In this document: positions 28,222 through 39,571 of the stretch, one piece after another
Layout: the number at the start of each line of letters is the position of its first letter
Position numbering within the stretch: position 1 is the stretch's first letter
Source of the DNA: Oleiagrimonas sp963817755
GTDB taxonomy: Bacteria; Pseudomonadota; Gammaproteobacteria; Xanthomonadales; Rhodanobacteraceae
NCBI GenBank assembly: GCA_963817755.1
Contig: CAWFPB010000003.1
Location: 806,001 to 870,000, forward strand
Length of the DNA stretch: 64,000 bases
Direction of reading: 5' to 3'
The notes under the pieces: model-generated
What the model was told of the DNA's origin: nothing
What the model saw: only the letters and a program-made list of their open reading frames with translations
Databases searched by the model: none
Made by a program: the position numbers and the translations under genes

Positions 28222-29571
28222 ATGCCCCTCGACGAACGCCCCGGCTCCGCACGCGAGATCCTCACGCCCAGCGCGCTGAACCAGTTGGTACGCGACCTGC
28301 TGGAGGACGCCCTGCCGCGGATCTGGATCGAGGGCGAGCTGTCCAACGTGGCGCGACCGGCCTCCGGCCATCTGTACTTCACGCTCAAGGACGCCGGTGC
28401 ACAGGTACGCTGCGCCATGTTCAAGCCCAAGAGCACGTGGCTGAAGTTCCGCCCCGAGGCCGGCATGCAGGTGCTGATCCGCGGCCGGGTCAGCCTGTAT
28501 GCGCCGCGCGGCGACTACCAGCTGATCGTCGACCACATGGAGGAATCCGGTGAAGGCGCCCTGCGCCGCGCCTTCGAGCAGCTGAAGGCCAGGCTGCAGG
28601 CCGAAGGCCTGTTCGACGAGGCCCGCAAGCGCCCCCTGCCCCGGTTTCCGCGCCGCATCGGCGTGATCACCTCGGCCAGCGGCGCGGCCATCCACGACGT
28701 GCTCAGCGTGCTCGCACGGCGTTTCGCCCTGGCCGACGTCGAGGTGCTGCCGGTCCCCGTGCAGGGCCGCGAGGCGCCACCGGCGATCGAGTCGATGCTG
28801 CGCCGGGCCTCGGCCAGCGGTCGCTACGACGTGCTGCTGCTGACCCGCGGCGGCGGGTCGCTGGAGGATCTGATGGCCTTCAACGATGAGGCCGTGGCGC
28901 GTGCCGTGCACGCCAGCGCGGTGCCGGTGGTCTCGGCGGTCGGACACGAGGTCGACTTCAGCATTGCCGATTTCGTCGCCGACCTGCGCGCACCGACGCC
29001 GTCGGCCGCCGCCGAACTGCTGGTCCCCGACAGCCGTGATCTGCTCGAGCACCTGCAGCGCCAGCTCGAGCGCCTGCGTCTGCTCCAACAGCGCCGCCTG
29101 CAGCATCATGCCCAGGCGCTCGACCAGGCCATGACGCGACTGCAGGCCCAGCGCCCGCAGCAGCGCCTGGTCCAGGGAAGCGAGCGCCTGCAGGCACTAC
29201 AGTCACGCTTGGTTCGTTGTATCCGGAGCAATCTTCGCGATCATGTGGCACACACCGATCGCACCGTCGAACGGCTGCGCAGCGTGCACCCGAATCGACG
29301 CTTGCCGATCCTTCGGGAGCGGGCTCGCGAACAGCATCGCCGGCTGCGTGCCGCCATCGCGCATGAACTCGATCGTCGGCAACGCGAATGCATGGCTGCC
29401 CGCCGCGCGCTGAATGCCGTCAATCCGCTGGCCGTGCTCGATCGCGGTTACGCCATCCTGTTCGACGCGGACGGACGAACCGTGCGTTCAGCGCAGGGTG
29501 TCGCAGCCGATGCCATACTTGAAGCTCGTCTCAGCGACGGCATATTGAAGTTGAGACACATCCCCGACTGA
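28222..29571 (+). CDS. xseA: Exodeoxyribonuclease VII large subunit
   Basis: A 449-residue nuclease subunit. An N-terminal OB fold contains EGELSNVARPASGHLYFTLKD, the catalytic domain has RIGVITSASGAAIHD and LLTRGGGSLEDLMAFNDE with GHEVDFSIADFVAD, and a long helical region (about residues 270-410) binds the small subunit XseB. The enzyme degrades single-stranded DNA in both directions. No xseB is in the window. Confidence 0.97.
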   Translation: MPLDERPGSAREILTPSALNQLVRDLLEDALPRIWIEGELSNVARPASGHLYFTLKDAGAQVRCAMFKPKSTWLKFRPEAGMQVLIRGRVSLYAPRGDYQLIVDHMEESGEGALRRAFEQLKARLQAEGLFDEARKRPLPRFPRRIGVITSASGAAIHDVLSVLARRFALADVEVLPVPVQGREAPPAIESMLRRASASGRYDVLLLTRGGGSLEDLMAFNDEAVARAVHASAVPVVSAVGHEVDFSIADFVADLRAPTPSAAAELLVPDSRDLLEHLQRQLERLRLLQQRRLQHHAQALDQAMTRLQAQRPQQRLVQGSERLQALQSRLVRCIRSNLRDHVAHTDRTVERLRSVHPNRRLPILRERAREQHRRLRAAIAHELDRRQRECMAARRALNAVNPLAVLDRGYAILFDADGRTVRSAQGVAADAILEARLSDGILKLRHIPD

Positions 29572-29631
29572 CCTGGCGCCCGGCACGACCGGGCCGGACG
29601 CCGCCACCCGGTTCCACCGGAAGGAGCGTGC

Positions 29632-31284
29632 GTGAAAGCATCCGATCTGTTCGTGAAAGCGCTGGAAGCCGAAGGCGTCCAGTGCATCTTCGGCGTGCCC
29701 GGCGAGGAAAACCTCGACCTGGTCGAGTCCCTGCGCCATTCCTCGATCCGCCTGGTGGTCACCCGCCACGAGCAGGCCGCCGGCTTCATGGCTGCGACCT
29801 GGGGCCGCCTGACCGGCGAGGCCGGCGTGGCCATGTCCACGCTGGGTCCGGGCGCGACCAACCTGGTCACCGCCGCTGCCTATGCCCAGCTGGGTGCCAT
29901 GCCGATGCTCATGATCACCGGCCAGAAACCGATCCGCCTGCACAAGCAGGGCATGTTCCAGCTGGTCGACGTGGTCGACATGATGCATCCGCTGACCAAG
30001 TACACCCGGCAGATCGTGTCCGGCCAGACCATTCCCGCGCGCATCCGCGAGGCGTTCCGCCAGGCCGAGGAGGAGCGCCCCGGCGCGGTGCACCTGGAAC
30101 TGCCCGAGGACGTCGCCCGCGACGACATCGAGGACCCGATCCTGCTGCCGACCGAGTACGCGCGCCGCCCGTCCGCCGACGAGGCCGCCCTGCTGCAGGC
30201 GGCCGAGGCCATCAGCCAGGCCAAGCACCCGATCCTGATGATCGGCGCCGGCGCCAACCGCCAGCGCAGCGCCAAGGCCCTGCGTGCCTTCATCGACAAG
30301 CTCGCCATACCGTTCTTCACCACGCAGATGGGCAAGGGCGTGATCGACGAGGACCACCCGCTGTGGCTGGGCAACGCGGCACTCTCGGACGGCGACTTCG
30401 TGCACCGCGCCATCGACGCCGCCGACACCATCATCAATGTCGGCCATGACGTGGTCGAGAAACCGCCGTTCTTCATGCGCAAGGGCGTACGCACCGTCAT
30501 CCACATCAATTTCTCCTCGGCCGAGGTGGACACGGTCTACTTCCCGCAGATCGAGGTGGTCGGCGACATCGCGCACACGATCGAACGCCTGACCGACGCG
30601 CTGGACAAGCAGCCGCACTGGGACTTCGCCTTCTTCGACACCGTGCGCGAGGCCTTCCGCAAGCAGCTGGCCGAGCATGCCGACGACGACCGCTTCCCGA
30701 TGCACCCGGTGCGCATCGTCGACGACGTGCGCAAGGTCATGCCCGACGACGGCCTGATCTGCCTGGACAACGGCATGTACAAGATCTGGTTCGCCCGCTA
30801 CTACCGCGCGCGCCAGTCCAACACCATCCTGCTGGACAACGCGCTGGCCTCGATGGGCGCCGGCCTGCCCTCGGCGATGGGCGCCAAGATGGTCCATCCC
30901 GACCGGCGCGTGATGGCGATCTGCGGCGACGGCGGTTTCATGATGAACGCCCAGGAACTGGAGACCGCGGTGCGCCTGAAGATGGACCTGGTGATCCTGG
31001 TCCTGCGCGACAACGGCTACGGCATGATCCGCTGGAAGCAGGCCGACATGGGTTTCGCCGAATACGGCATGGAATTCGGCAATCCCGACTTCGTCGCCTT
31101 TGCCGAGGCCCACGGCGCGCACGGCCACCGTCCCGAGCGTGCCGAGGACTTCGCGCCCACGCTGGAACGCGCCTTCGAGGCCGGCGGCGTGCACCTGGTC
31201 GAGCTGGCCATCGACTATTCGGTCAACCACGCCGTGCTGGACGAGGAAATCCGCACGCTCTCGTCACGGCTGAAGAAGACCTGA
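29632..31284 (+). CDS. Acetolactate synthase-like thiamine diphosphate enzyme (AlsS-type)
   Basis: A 550-residue ThDP enzyme. The catalytic glutamate lies in VTRHEQAAGFMA (about residue 47). The ThDP/Mg motif is CGDGGFMMNAQELETA with the downstream LRDNGYGMI. The FAD-associated RFDDR motif of biosynthetic acetohydroxyacid synthases is absent; the equivalent region reads NVGHDVVEKPPFF, close to FAD-independent catabolic AlsS. No acetolactate decarboxylase or regulatory small subunit is nearby, so the true product is uncertain. It begins with GTG 29632 after AAGGAG at 29621-29626. A 67-base gap separates it from the aldehyde dehydrogenase, suggesting one pathway. Confidence 0.85.
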   Translation: MKASDLFVKALEAEGVQCIFGVPGEENLDLVESLRHSSIRLVVTRHEQAAGFMAATWGRLTGEAGVAMSTLGPGATNLVTAAAYAQLGAMPMLMITGQKPIRLHKQGMFQLVDVVDMMHPLTKYTRQIVSGQTIPARIREAFRQAEEERPGAVHLELPEDVARDDIEDPILLPTEYARRPSADEAALLQAAEAISQAKHPILMIGAGANRQRSAKALRAFIDKLAIPFFTTQMGKGVIDEDHPLWLGNAALSDGDFVHRAIDAADTIINVGHDVVEKPPFFMRKGVRTVIHINFSSAEVDTVYFPQIEVVGDIAHTIERLTDALDKQPHWDFAFFDTVREAFRKQLAEHADDDRFPMHPVRIVDDVRKVMPDDGLICLDNGMYKIWFARYYRARQSNTILLDNALASMGAGLPSAMGAKMVHPDRRVMAICGDGGFMMNAQELETAVRLKMDLVILVLRDNGYGMIRWKQADMGFAEYGMEFGNPDFVAFAEAHGAHGHRPERAEDFAPTLERAFEAGGVHLVELAIDYSVNHAVLDEEIRTLSSRLKKT

Positions 31285-31351
31285 GGGGGAACGGCCGGCC
31301 ACCGTCGACGGCCCGCCATCCGTACCCGCATTCAACGCAAGGAGTTCCCCC

Positions 31352-32779
31352 ATGCAGAAACAGTATCCCTACTACCTCGCCAACAAGCCGATGCAACCGA
31401 ACACGGACCTGGCCGTGCGCGACAAGTACTCGGGCCGCATCGCCACCCGCGTGGCCATGCCCGACGACAAGGCCATCGAGAAGGCCATCGCCGCCGCGGT
31501 CAAGGCCGAGAAGGCCATGCGCGAGTTCAAGCCCTACCAGCGCCAAGCCGTGCTCAACCACTGCGTCAAGCGCATGACCGAACGCAGCGACGAACTGGCC
31601 AAGGCCCTGTGCGTGGAGGCCGGCAAGCCGATCCATGACGCCCACGGCGAAGTCACGCGCCTGATCGACACCTTCCGCATCGCCGCGGAACTGGCGCCGC
31701 AGATCGGCGGCGAGGTGGTCAACCTGGAGATCTCCGAGCGCGCCAAGGGCTACCGCGGCTTCACCAAGCGCGTGCCGGTGGGCGCGGTCTCGCTGATCAC
31801 GCCGTTCAACTTCCCGCTCAACCTGGTCGCGCACAAGGTCGCGCCGGCCATCGCCGCCGGCTGCCCGTTCGTGCTGAAACCATCGGAGAAGACGCCGATC
31901 GGCGCGCTGATCATCGGCGAGGTGCTGGCCGAGACCGACCTGCCCAAGGGCGCGTTCTCGGTGCTGCCGGTCACCGGCGACAAGGCCGCGCCGTTCGTCG
32001 AGGACGAGCGCCTGAAGCTGCTCTCGTTCACCGGCGGGCAGATCGGCTGGGACCTGAAGGCACGCGCCGGACGCAAGAAGGTGGTGCTGGAGCTGGGCGG
32101 CAACGCCGCGTGCATTGTCGATGCCGACCAGGAATCGCGCCTGGACTTCGTGGTCGACCGGCTGATCTTCGGTTCGTTCTACCAGTCCGGCCAGAGCTGC
32201 ATCGGCGTGCAGCGCATCTACGTGCACGAGTCGCTGTACGACAAGCTCAAGCGCAAGTTCGTCGCCAAGACGAAGAAGCTCAAGGCCGGCGACCCGAAGA
32301 ACAAGGACACCTTCCTCGGACCCATGATCAGCGAGGACGCCGCCGAACGCCTGCACGGCTGGATCACCGACGCCCGGAAGAACGGCGCGAAGATCCTGTG
32401 CGGCGGCAAGCGCGACGGCGCCATGCTCGACGCCACGGTGCTGGAGAACGTGCCGGCCGATGCCGACGTCAGCTGCCAGGAGGCCTTCGGCCCGGTCGCC
32501 CTGCTCGCGCCGTTCAAGGACTTCGACGAGGCCATGGCCCGCGTCAACGATTCCGAGTACGGCCTGCAGGCGGGCGTGTTCACCAACGACCTGACCCACA
32601 CCATGCAGGCCTGGGACCAGCTCGAACAGGGCGGCGTGGTGATCGGCGACATCCCCAGCTTCCGTGTCGACAACATGCCCTACGGCGGCATCAAGCGCTC
32701 CGGTCTGGGCCGCGAGGGCATCAAGTACGCCATCGAGGACATGACCGAACTGCGACTGCTGGTGGTCCGCGACGCCTGA
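31352..32779 (+). CDS. NAD(P)-dependent aldehyde dehydrogenase
   Basis: A 475-residue aldehyde dehydrogenase superfamily member. The nucleotide-binding region has ITPFNFPLNLVAHKVAPAI and LKPSEKTP. The general-base glutamate is in LELGGNAA (about residue 247) and the catalytic cysteine in GQSCIGVQR (about residue 283). The usual SFTGS turn reads SFTGG. The closest recognisable groups are lactaldehyde, succinate-semialdehyde and phosphonoacetaldehyde-type dehydrogenases. Substrate cannot be assigned; the adjacent AlsS-like enzyme suggests a two-step conversion of a 2-oxo acid. AAGGAG at 31339-31344 sets the start. Confidence 0.88.
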   Translation: MQKQYPYYLANKPMQPNTDLAVRDKYSGRIATRVAMPDDKAIEKAIAAAVKAEKAMREFKPYQRQAVLNHCVKRMTERSDELAKALCVEAGKPIHDAHGEVTRLIDTFRIAAELAPQIGGEVVNLEISERAKGYRGFTKRVPVGAVSLITPFNFPLNLVAHKVAPAIAAGCPFVLKPSEKTPIGALIIGEVLAETDLPKGAFSVLPVTGDKAAPFVEDERLKLLSFTGGQIGWDLKARAGRKKVVLELGGNAACIVDADQESRLDFVVDRLIFGSFYQSGQSCIGVQRIYVHESLYDKLKRKFVAKTKKLKAGDPKNKDTFLGPMISEDAAERLHGWITDARKNGAKILCGGKRDGAMLDATVLENVPADADVSCQEAFGPVALLAPFKDFDEAMARVNDSEYGLQAGVFTNDLTHTMQAWDQLEQGGVVIGDIPSFRVDNMPYGGIKRSGLGREGIKYAIEDMTELRLLVVRDA

Positions 32780-32919
32780 GGCACCTGTCCCGGGCACGGC
32801 GCCTTGCCGGGTGCCGTGCCCGGATGTCGCCCATGTCCCGACCGCAACCTTGCGTGGGCTAACCCCGAAAGCCGCTGACCTGCGTTCCATGCCATGACCT
32901 TCCCACGAGGCCATGTGCG

Positions 32920-34698
32920 ATGAATGCCAGACCCCTGCTGTATCTCCTGACCACCGCGACGCTGGTCGTGCTGGCCGGCTGCTCGACCACGCGCACCGAC
33001 ACCGATGCGCATCGCCCGTCCGCGATCACGTCAAGACCACTCCCGTCCACGGGTGCTTCCGGACAGGCGGCGAACGCATCCACTCCGCCGCCGTCACCCA
33101 CCGTGATGGAAACACGGCGCATGAAGGTCGCACCCGCGCAACCGCCGAGGATGGTCGCGCAGGTCAACCGCTCCCGTGTCCCGGGCAACCGGGTTTCCTA
33201 CGTCCCGCCGCCGGATCGCGAGCACTACGCGCACTACCGCGACAACCCGGTGCAAGTGGTCAGCGAGCATCCGATCTCGACCTTCGGGCTGGACGTGGAC
33301 ACCGGCTCGTACACCAACGTGCGACGCATGATCGAGCACGGCCGGCTGCCGCCCCGCGACGCGGTGCGCGCCGAGGAGTTCATCAACTACTTCGACTACG
33401 GCTATACGCCGCCTGCCACGCGCGAGTCGCCGTTCAGCGTGACCACGGAAGTGGCACCCGCGCCCTGGAACCGCGCGCACCGGTTGCTGCTGGTCGGCAT
33501 TCAGGGATACCGCGTGCCGGCACGCGCCATCCCGGCGGTGAACCTGGTCTTTCTCGTCGATGTCTCCGGCTCGATGAACACGCCGCAGAAGCTGCCGCTG
33601 CTGAAGGCCTCGCTGCGCCAGATCGTGTCGAAGCTGCGGCATCGCGACCGCGTCGCCATCGTCACCTACGCCGGCCGAGCCGGGATCGCCCTGCCCTCGA
33701 CTCCGGGCGATGAGCACGCACGGATCCTGGCCGCCATCGACGCCATGCACGCCGGCGGTTCGACCAACGGCCAGGCAGGCATGGAGATGGCCTACGATCT
33801 GGCCCGACAGGGTTTCATCCAGCGTGGTGCCAACCGCGTGATCCTGGCCACCGACGGCGACTTCAACGTCGGCCAGACCGGCATCCGCGCGCTGACCGAC
33901 GAGATCGCCGACCAGCGCCGCAGCGGCATCGCGCTGAGCACGCTGGGTTTGGGCAGCGGCAACTACAACGATGCCATGGCCATGCGCCTGGCCGATGCCG
34001 GCAACGGCAGCTACCACTACATCGACTCGCTGGACGAAGGCCGTCGCGTGCTGGTCGACGAAATGGCCTCGACCCTGCTGACCATTGCCGGGGACGTGAA
34101 GATCCAGGTCGAATTCAATCCCGCGCGGGTCGCCGAGTACCGCCTGGTCGGTTACGTCAAGCGCAGGTTGCGCCGTCAGGATTTCAACAATGACGCCGTC
34201 GATGCCGGCGATATCGGCGCCGGAGCCCACGTCACCGCGCTGTATGAGATCACCCCGGCGGGAAGCAACGCGCGCAGCATCGACCCGCTTCGCTACGGCA
34301 AGGCCGCTCACGTGAGACGTTCGCACGATCACGAGCTGGCCTGGCTGCGATTGCGCTACAAGCGTCCGGGTCAGCACCACAGCCGCCTTCTGCAGCGCGG
34401 AATCACCGATCGAGACGCGCATGCCCGGGCGAGCAGGCGCCTGCGCTTCGCCGCGGCCGTGGCCGCCTTCGCCGACCGCCTGCGCGGCGGCCGCAACATC
34501 CACGGATTCACGTTGGACGACATCGCCAACCTTGCTCGGGGCGCGCGGGGTGAGGATGCACACGGCTATCGTGCGCGATTTGTGCGCATGGTGGAGTTGG
34601 CGCAAGGCCTGGAAGCATCGTCCGCACGCATCCGCAGAAAGCCTTCCCCATCAACGACATCCGCGCCGCCTTCACCGGTTTCGATCCCGTGCGCCTAG
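32920..34698 (+). CDS. VWA-domain lipoprotein, YfbK-like with C-terminal DUF3520
   Basis: A 592-residue predicted lipoprotein. The N-terminus ends in the lipobox LAGC, so it is lipidated at about residue 21. A low-complexity linker is followed by the VWF-type A N-terminal region (STFGLDVDTGSYTNVRRMI). The VWA domain has the MIDAS motif DVSGS in LVFLVDVSGSMNT. The DUF3520 C-terminal domain has ELAWLRLRYKRPG and FAAAVAAFADRLRGG. Family members are envelope proteins of unknown function, often next to an ECF sigma gene as here. After about residue 570 the tail is arginine/serine/proline-rich and unlike the family; a late frameshift is possible but unproven. Confidence 0.88.
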   Translation: MNARPLLYLLTTATLVVLAGCSTTRTDTDAHRPSAITSRPLPSTGASGQAANASTPPPSPTVMETRRMKVAPAQPPRMVAQVNRSRVPGNRVSYVPPPDREHYAHYRDNPVQVVSEHPISTFGLDVDTGSYTNVRRMIEHGRLPPRDAVRAEEFINYFDYGYTPPATRESPFSVTTEVAPAPWNRAHRLLLVGIQGYRVPARAIPAVNLVFLVDVSGSMNTPQKLPLLKASLRQIVSKLRHRDRVAIVTYAGRAGIALPSTPGDEHARILAAIDAMHAGGSTNGQAGMEMAYDLARQGFIQRGANRVILATDGDFNVGQTGIRALTDEIADQRRSGIALSTLGLGSGNYNDAMAMRLADAGNGSYHYIDSLDEGRRVLVDEMASTLLTIAGDVKIQVEFNPARVAEYRLVGYVKRRLRRQDFNNDAVDAGDIGAGAHVTALYEITPAGSNARSIDPLRYGKAAHVRRSHDHELAWLRLRYKRPGQHHSRLLQRGITDRDAHARASRRLRFAAAVAAFADRLRGGRNIHGFTLDDIANLARGARGEDAHGYRARFVRMVELAQGLEASSARIRRKPSPSTTSAPPSPVSIPCA

Positions 34699-34741
34699 GA
34701 GTGGATGCCGCTTGCACGCAAATACCGTACCCTCGGCGTTC

Positions 34742-35296
34742 ATGGATGACCGCCGCGACGATGACCACGCGCTGATGCTGGCCTATGCGGCTGGCGACGT
34801 AGCGGCGTTCCGCACGCTGTACGAACGCCATCGCGGCGGCCTGTACCGGTTCATCCTGTATCGCGTGGACACCCGGCATGCCGCCGACGAACTGTTCCAG
34901 GACACCTGGAGCCGGGTGATCGCGGCGCGCAGGCGCTACCGGCCCGACGCGCGTTTTCGCACCTGGTTGTACCAGATCGCGCACCACCTGGTCATCGACA
35001 GCTACCGCCGCAAGCGACCGCAGGCGGGCAGCGAGGAGAGCGAGCGGATCCTGGAACGCCAGGTGGCCGACGAGCGCGAACAGCCTGAACGCGTGCTGTC
35101 ATCCTTCGAACAGCGGCGACGACTGCAAAGGGCGCTGGAGCGCCTGCCCGACGAACAGCGCACGGTGTTCCTTCTGCGCATCGAGCAAGGGCTTGGCCTG
35201 GAGGAAATCGCCACCATAACGGGATGTGGGCGCGAAACCGCAAAATCGCGCCTTCGCTATGCCCTCAAACGCATCCGCGAGCAACTGACCCCATGA
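34742..35296 (+). CDS. ECF-subfamily RNA polymerase sigma factor
   Basis: A 184-residue sigma factor. Region 2 contains YRFILYRVDTRHAADELFQDTWSRV and RFRTWLYQIAHHLVIDSYRR; region 4 contains RLPDEQRTVFLLRIEQGLGLEEIATITGCGRETAKSRLRYALKRIR. It would direct transcription of a small regulon, probably including this operon. It starts 43 bases after the VWA gene and its stop overlaps the next start by four bases (ATGA). The open frame runs upstream into the VWA tail but MDDRRDDDH at 34742 is the natural start. Confidence 0.92.
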   Translation: MDDRRDDDHALMLAYAAGDVAAFRTLYERHRGGLYRFILYRVDTRHAADELFQDTWSRVIAARRRYRPDARFRTWLYQIAHHLVIDSYRRKRPQAGSEESERILERQVADEREQPERVLSSFEQRRRLQRALERLPDEQRTVFLLRIEQGLGLEEIATITGCGRETAKSRLRYALKRIREQLTP

Positions 35297-35919
35297 GTAC
35301 GTCCACGCCACCGCCAGCCGATCCGACGCCGGACCGCGAGGAACGCGAACTGGCCGCGCTGTATCGGCAACTGCCCGCGGCCGAGCCCGACGAGGCTCTC
35401 GACGCGCACATCCTCGAGCAGGCTCGGCGCGCCACGCGCAGGCCGAGCCGGTATCGCAGCCTGCTGGTCGGTTTCGCCAGCGTTGCCGGCCTGGTCATGG
35501 CGGCTGGCGTCACTTGGCACCTGTATGGCAGCCGCCACGCTCCTGCGCCTGACCTCGCTGCCCCGCCCTCCGCGCTCAAGAGCCGGCTGGTCGCGCCTTC
35601 CCGCCAGGTCGTGCCGGTGCACGTGCTGTCCGCGAAACAGGCATCGAACCGGACCAATGAAGCGCTGCAACGGGGACCCATGGAGAACCGGGCCGCGAAC
35701 GCAGCCGCCGCGGCGCCGGCCCGGCCCGTGACCGGCCGGGATATGCCCCTGCCTGCACCGGCGTTGATTGCCCAGGCCCGACAGGCACTGGCGCAGGAAG
35801 ACGTGGGACGCGCTCGCATGCTGGTGCGCCAGATCGTGCGTCGCCACCCCGACTTGAAGCTGCCACCCGACCTGGCCCCTTATGCGCCGAACGCCGATGC
35901 CGCCACGGGGTCGCCGTGA
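35293..35919 (+). CDS. Putative anti-sigma factor (single-pass membrane protein)
   Basis: A 208-residue protein with no family I can name. A cytosolic N-terminus rich in Pro, Asp and Glu is followed by one membrane segment (SLLVGFASVAGLVMAAGVTW, about residues 56-75). The periplasmic part has a proline/alanine-rich linker and a helical C-terminal end (ALIAQARQALAQEDVGRARMLVRQIVRRHP). Four-base overlap with the ECF sigma gene and the single-pass topology point to an anti-sigma factor, but no ZAS zinc motif is visible. Confidence 0.7.
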   Translation: MSTSTPPPADPTPDREERELAALYRQLPAAEPDEALDAHILEQARRATRRPSRYRSLLVGFASVAGLVMAAGVTWHLYGSRHAPAPDLAAPPSALKSRLVAPSRQVVPVHVLSAKQASNRTNEALQRGPMENRAANAAAAAPARPVTGRDMPLPAPALIAQARQALAQEDVGRARMLVRQIVRRHPDLKLPPDLAPYAPNADAATGSP

Positions 35920-36526
35920 ACCAGGCATGCACGCTGGAAGGCGAATCCCGCCACGAGGACGACATCCGCAAGAGCCGATTCCTGGCCCGCGCCGCGCCGG
36001 TCGCGGACGTGGATGCGGCCATGGCTTTCATCGAGCGGGTCTCCGACCCCGCGGCCAACCACAACTGCTGGGCCTACCGCATCGGCCAGGCCTATCGCTT
36101 CAGCGACGACGGGGAACCCGGCGGCAGCGCCGGCAAGCCGATCCTGCAGGCCATCGAGGGCCAGGACATGGACCGTGTCGCGGTGGTGGTCACGCGCTGG
36201 TTCGGCGGCATCAAGCTCGGCGTCGGCGGCCTGATCCGCGCCTACGGCGGCACCGCCGCCGAATGCCTGCGCCGCGCACCGCAGCAACCGATCATCGAAA
36301 AGGCCCGGGTCCGCTTCTCGCTCGGCTACGCCCAACTGCCCGTGTTCAAGGCGCGAACCCAGGACTGGCAGCTCGCGCTCGATGACGAGAATTTCGGTGC
36401 CCAGTCGGTCGACGTGACCGCGACCGTGCCGCGCGCTCGCCTGCCGGCACTGGAACAGCTGCTGGCCGATCTTTCCCGCGGTGCCAGCCAGCTGCACCGC
36501 CTGGACCAGGACAGCTCCCCCGCGTC

Positions 36527-36530
<4 letters not shown>
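35916..36530 (+). CDS. YigZ/IMPACT-family protein
   Basis: A 204-residue protein with the UPF0029/IMPACT N-terminal domain (KSRFLARAAPV, NHNCWAYRIG, FSDDGEPGGSAGKPIL and RWFGGIKLGVGGLIRAYGG) and a DUF1949 C-terminal domain. Bacterial YigZ is a cytosolic protein of unknown function, sometimes linked to ribosome or GCN2-like regulation by homology to eukaryotic IMPACT. It starts with GTG 35916 overlapping the previous stop, and its own stop overlaps the ABC gene start, so four genes from the sigma factor onward are translationally coupled. Confidence 0.93.
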
Positions 36531-38320
<1,790 letters not shown>

Positions 38321-38367
38321 GCTTCCATGCCCCGTCCATTCGGGACCGATGCATGCCCTGCCGAAGC

Positions 38368-38399
38368 ATAAAAAAACCCCGCGACATGCGCGGGGCTTT
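38368..38399 (-). terminator. Rho-independent terminator of the cold-shock gene
   Basis: Read on the minus strand, the seven-base stem CCCCGCG/CGCGGGG with a five-base loop is followed by a run of seven T. It lies 22 bases past the csp stop. Read on the plus strand it could also end the ABC transporter transcript, although the T tract there is weak. Confidence 0.9.
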
Positions 38400-38421
38400 G
38401 GAATGCTTGCAGTTGGAGCTG

Positions 38422-38625
38422 TCAGGCAGCGGTGACACCGGACGCCTGCGCGCCCTTGGGTCCTTCCACCACTTCGAAGCTGACGCGCTGGCCTTCCTTC
38501 AGGCTGCGGAAGCCTTCTGCAGCGATCGCCGAATAATGGACGAAAACGTCCTCCCCGCCGTCCTCGGGCGCAATAAAACCAAAGCCCTTGGCATCATTGA
38601 ACCATTTCACCGTACCAAAACGCAT
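38422..38625 (-). CDS. Cold-shock domain protein
   Basis: A 67-residue CspA-family RNA chaperone. RNP1 is KGFGFI and RNP2 is VFVHYSAI, within the typical MRFGTVKWFNDAKGFG start. The C-terminus KGAQASGVTAA is typical of Lysobacterales paralogues. It melts RNA structure and may be expressed constitutively or at low temperature. The start at 38625 is chosen because the domain begins there; the frame extends 22 codons upstream, probably through the untranslated leader. The 175 bases up to the mtiP stop include an AT-richer stretch (about 38695-38800) that could hold the promoter. Confidence 0.95.
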   Translation of the reverse strand: MRFGTVKWFNDAKGFGFIAPEDGGEDVFVHYSAIAAEGFRSLKEGQRVSFEVVEGPKGAQASGVTAA

Positions 38626-38800
38626 TGCTCGAACCTCTTGAATGAACTGGAAGCACCGCGTCCACGTATCCCCCTGGTACGCCCCTGACACGGCACAAAC
38701 GAAGTATCACCATGTTTTAACATCGGACGCAAGTCGAAAATTTCCGATATTCGTAAACCTGAGGCAAGCGATTATCCATTCGGGCCTGTTTTTCATTCCC

Positions 38801-39547
38801 TTACGGCAATGCCGCCAGTATCTGCGGCACGTTCCCTGTAGCGGCCTCCAGGTGGGCGAAAATCTCCTCGAGGGAGATTTCCCCGGTATCCGCGCAACCG
38901 GCCGCCCAGTTCGCCACCAGGGCCAGACAGGCATACGGAAGCTCCAACTCACGCGCCAGTATGGCCTCGGGCATGCCGGTCATGCCGACCAGGTCGCAGC
39001 CGTCACGACGCATGCGCACGATCTCGGCGCGAGTCTCCAACCGCGGGCCCTGTGTGGCGCCGTAGCAACCGCCGTCGACCACCGCCACGCCGGCCGTGGA
39101 AGCGGCCTTGAGCAGGGCCGCGCGTAGATCCGGGCTGTACGGCTCGGTGAAGTCCACATGCTTGACCTCGGCGCCCTCCGCATCGCAGAAACTGCTCGAA
39201 CGTCCCCAGGTGTAGTCGATGATCTGGTCGGGCACCGCAATGACCCTCGGCCCCATGTCCTGGCGAATGCCGCCGACAGCATTCACGCCGATCACGGCGC
39301 GTGCGCCAAGCTGTTTCAGGGCATGAATATTGGCGCGGTAATGGACCCGGTGCGGTGCCAGCGAGTGGTCCTCGCCGTGGCGCGCCAGAAAGGCGAACCG
39401 GTGTCCGTGAAAATCGCCGCAAACGACCTCCGAGGATGGCGATCCAAAAGGCGTTTGCAGCGACAGCCGCCGGATATTGTCCAGGCCCGGCAGCCGGTAC
39501 AGGCCGGTGCCGCCGATCACGGCGTAATCGATATGGGTGCTATTCAT
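38801..39547 (-). CDS. S-methyl-5'-thioinosine phosphorylase
   Basis: A 248-residue member of the PNP/MTAP phosphorylase family. The phosphate loop is IGGTGLYR, followed by FLARHGEDHSLAPHRVHYRANIHALKQLG and NAVGGIRQDMGPRV, with substrate-binding VVDGGCYGATQGPRLETRAEI and MTGMPEAILARELELPYACLA. The branch without the usual adenine-recognition aspartate corresponds to methylthioinosine phosphorylase known from Pseudomonas. It releases hypoxanthine and methylthioribose-1-phosphate. Downstream of hpt on the same strand, which would recycle the hypoxanthine. Confidence 0.9.
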   Translation of the reverse strand: MNSTHIDYAVIGGTGLYRLPGLDNIRRLSLQTPFGSPSSEVVCGDFHGHRFAFLARHGEDHSLAPHRVHYRANIHALKQLGARAVIGVNAVGGIRQDMGPRVIAVPDQIIDYTWGRSSSFCDAEGAEVKHVDFTEPYSPDLRAALLKAASTAGVAVVDGGCYGATQGPRLETRAEIVRMRRDGCDLVGMTGMPEAILARELELPYACLALVANWAAGCADTGEISLEEIFAHLEAATGNVPQILAALP

Positions 39548-39571
39548 GCTGCAAGATCTTCCGCTGCTGGT

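Noticed and set aside
34620..34741. A frameshift at the end of the VWA gene.
   Set aside because: A second frame reads plausibly (AFPINDIRAAFTGFDP), but the family's conserved part ends before this point, so neither tail can be preferred without homologues.
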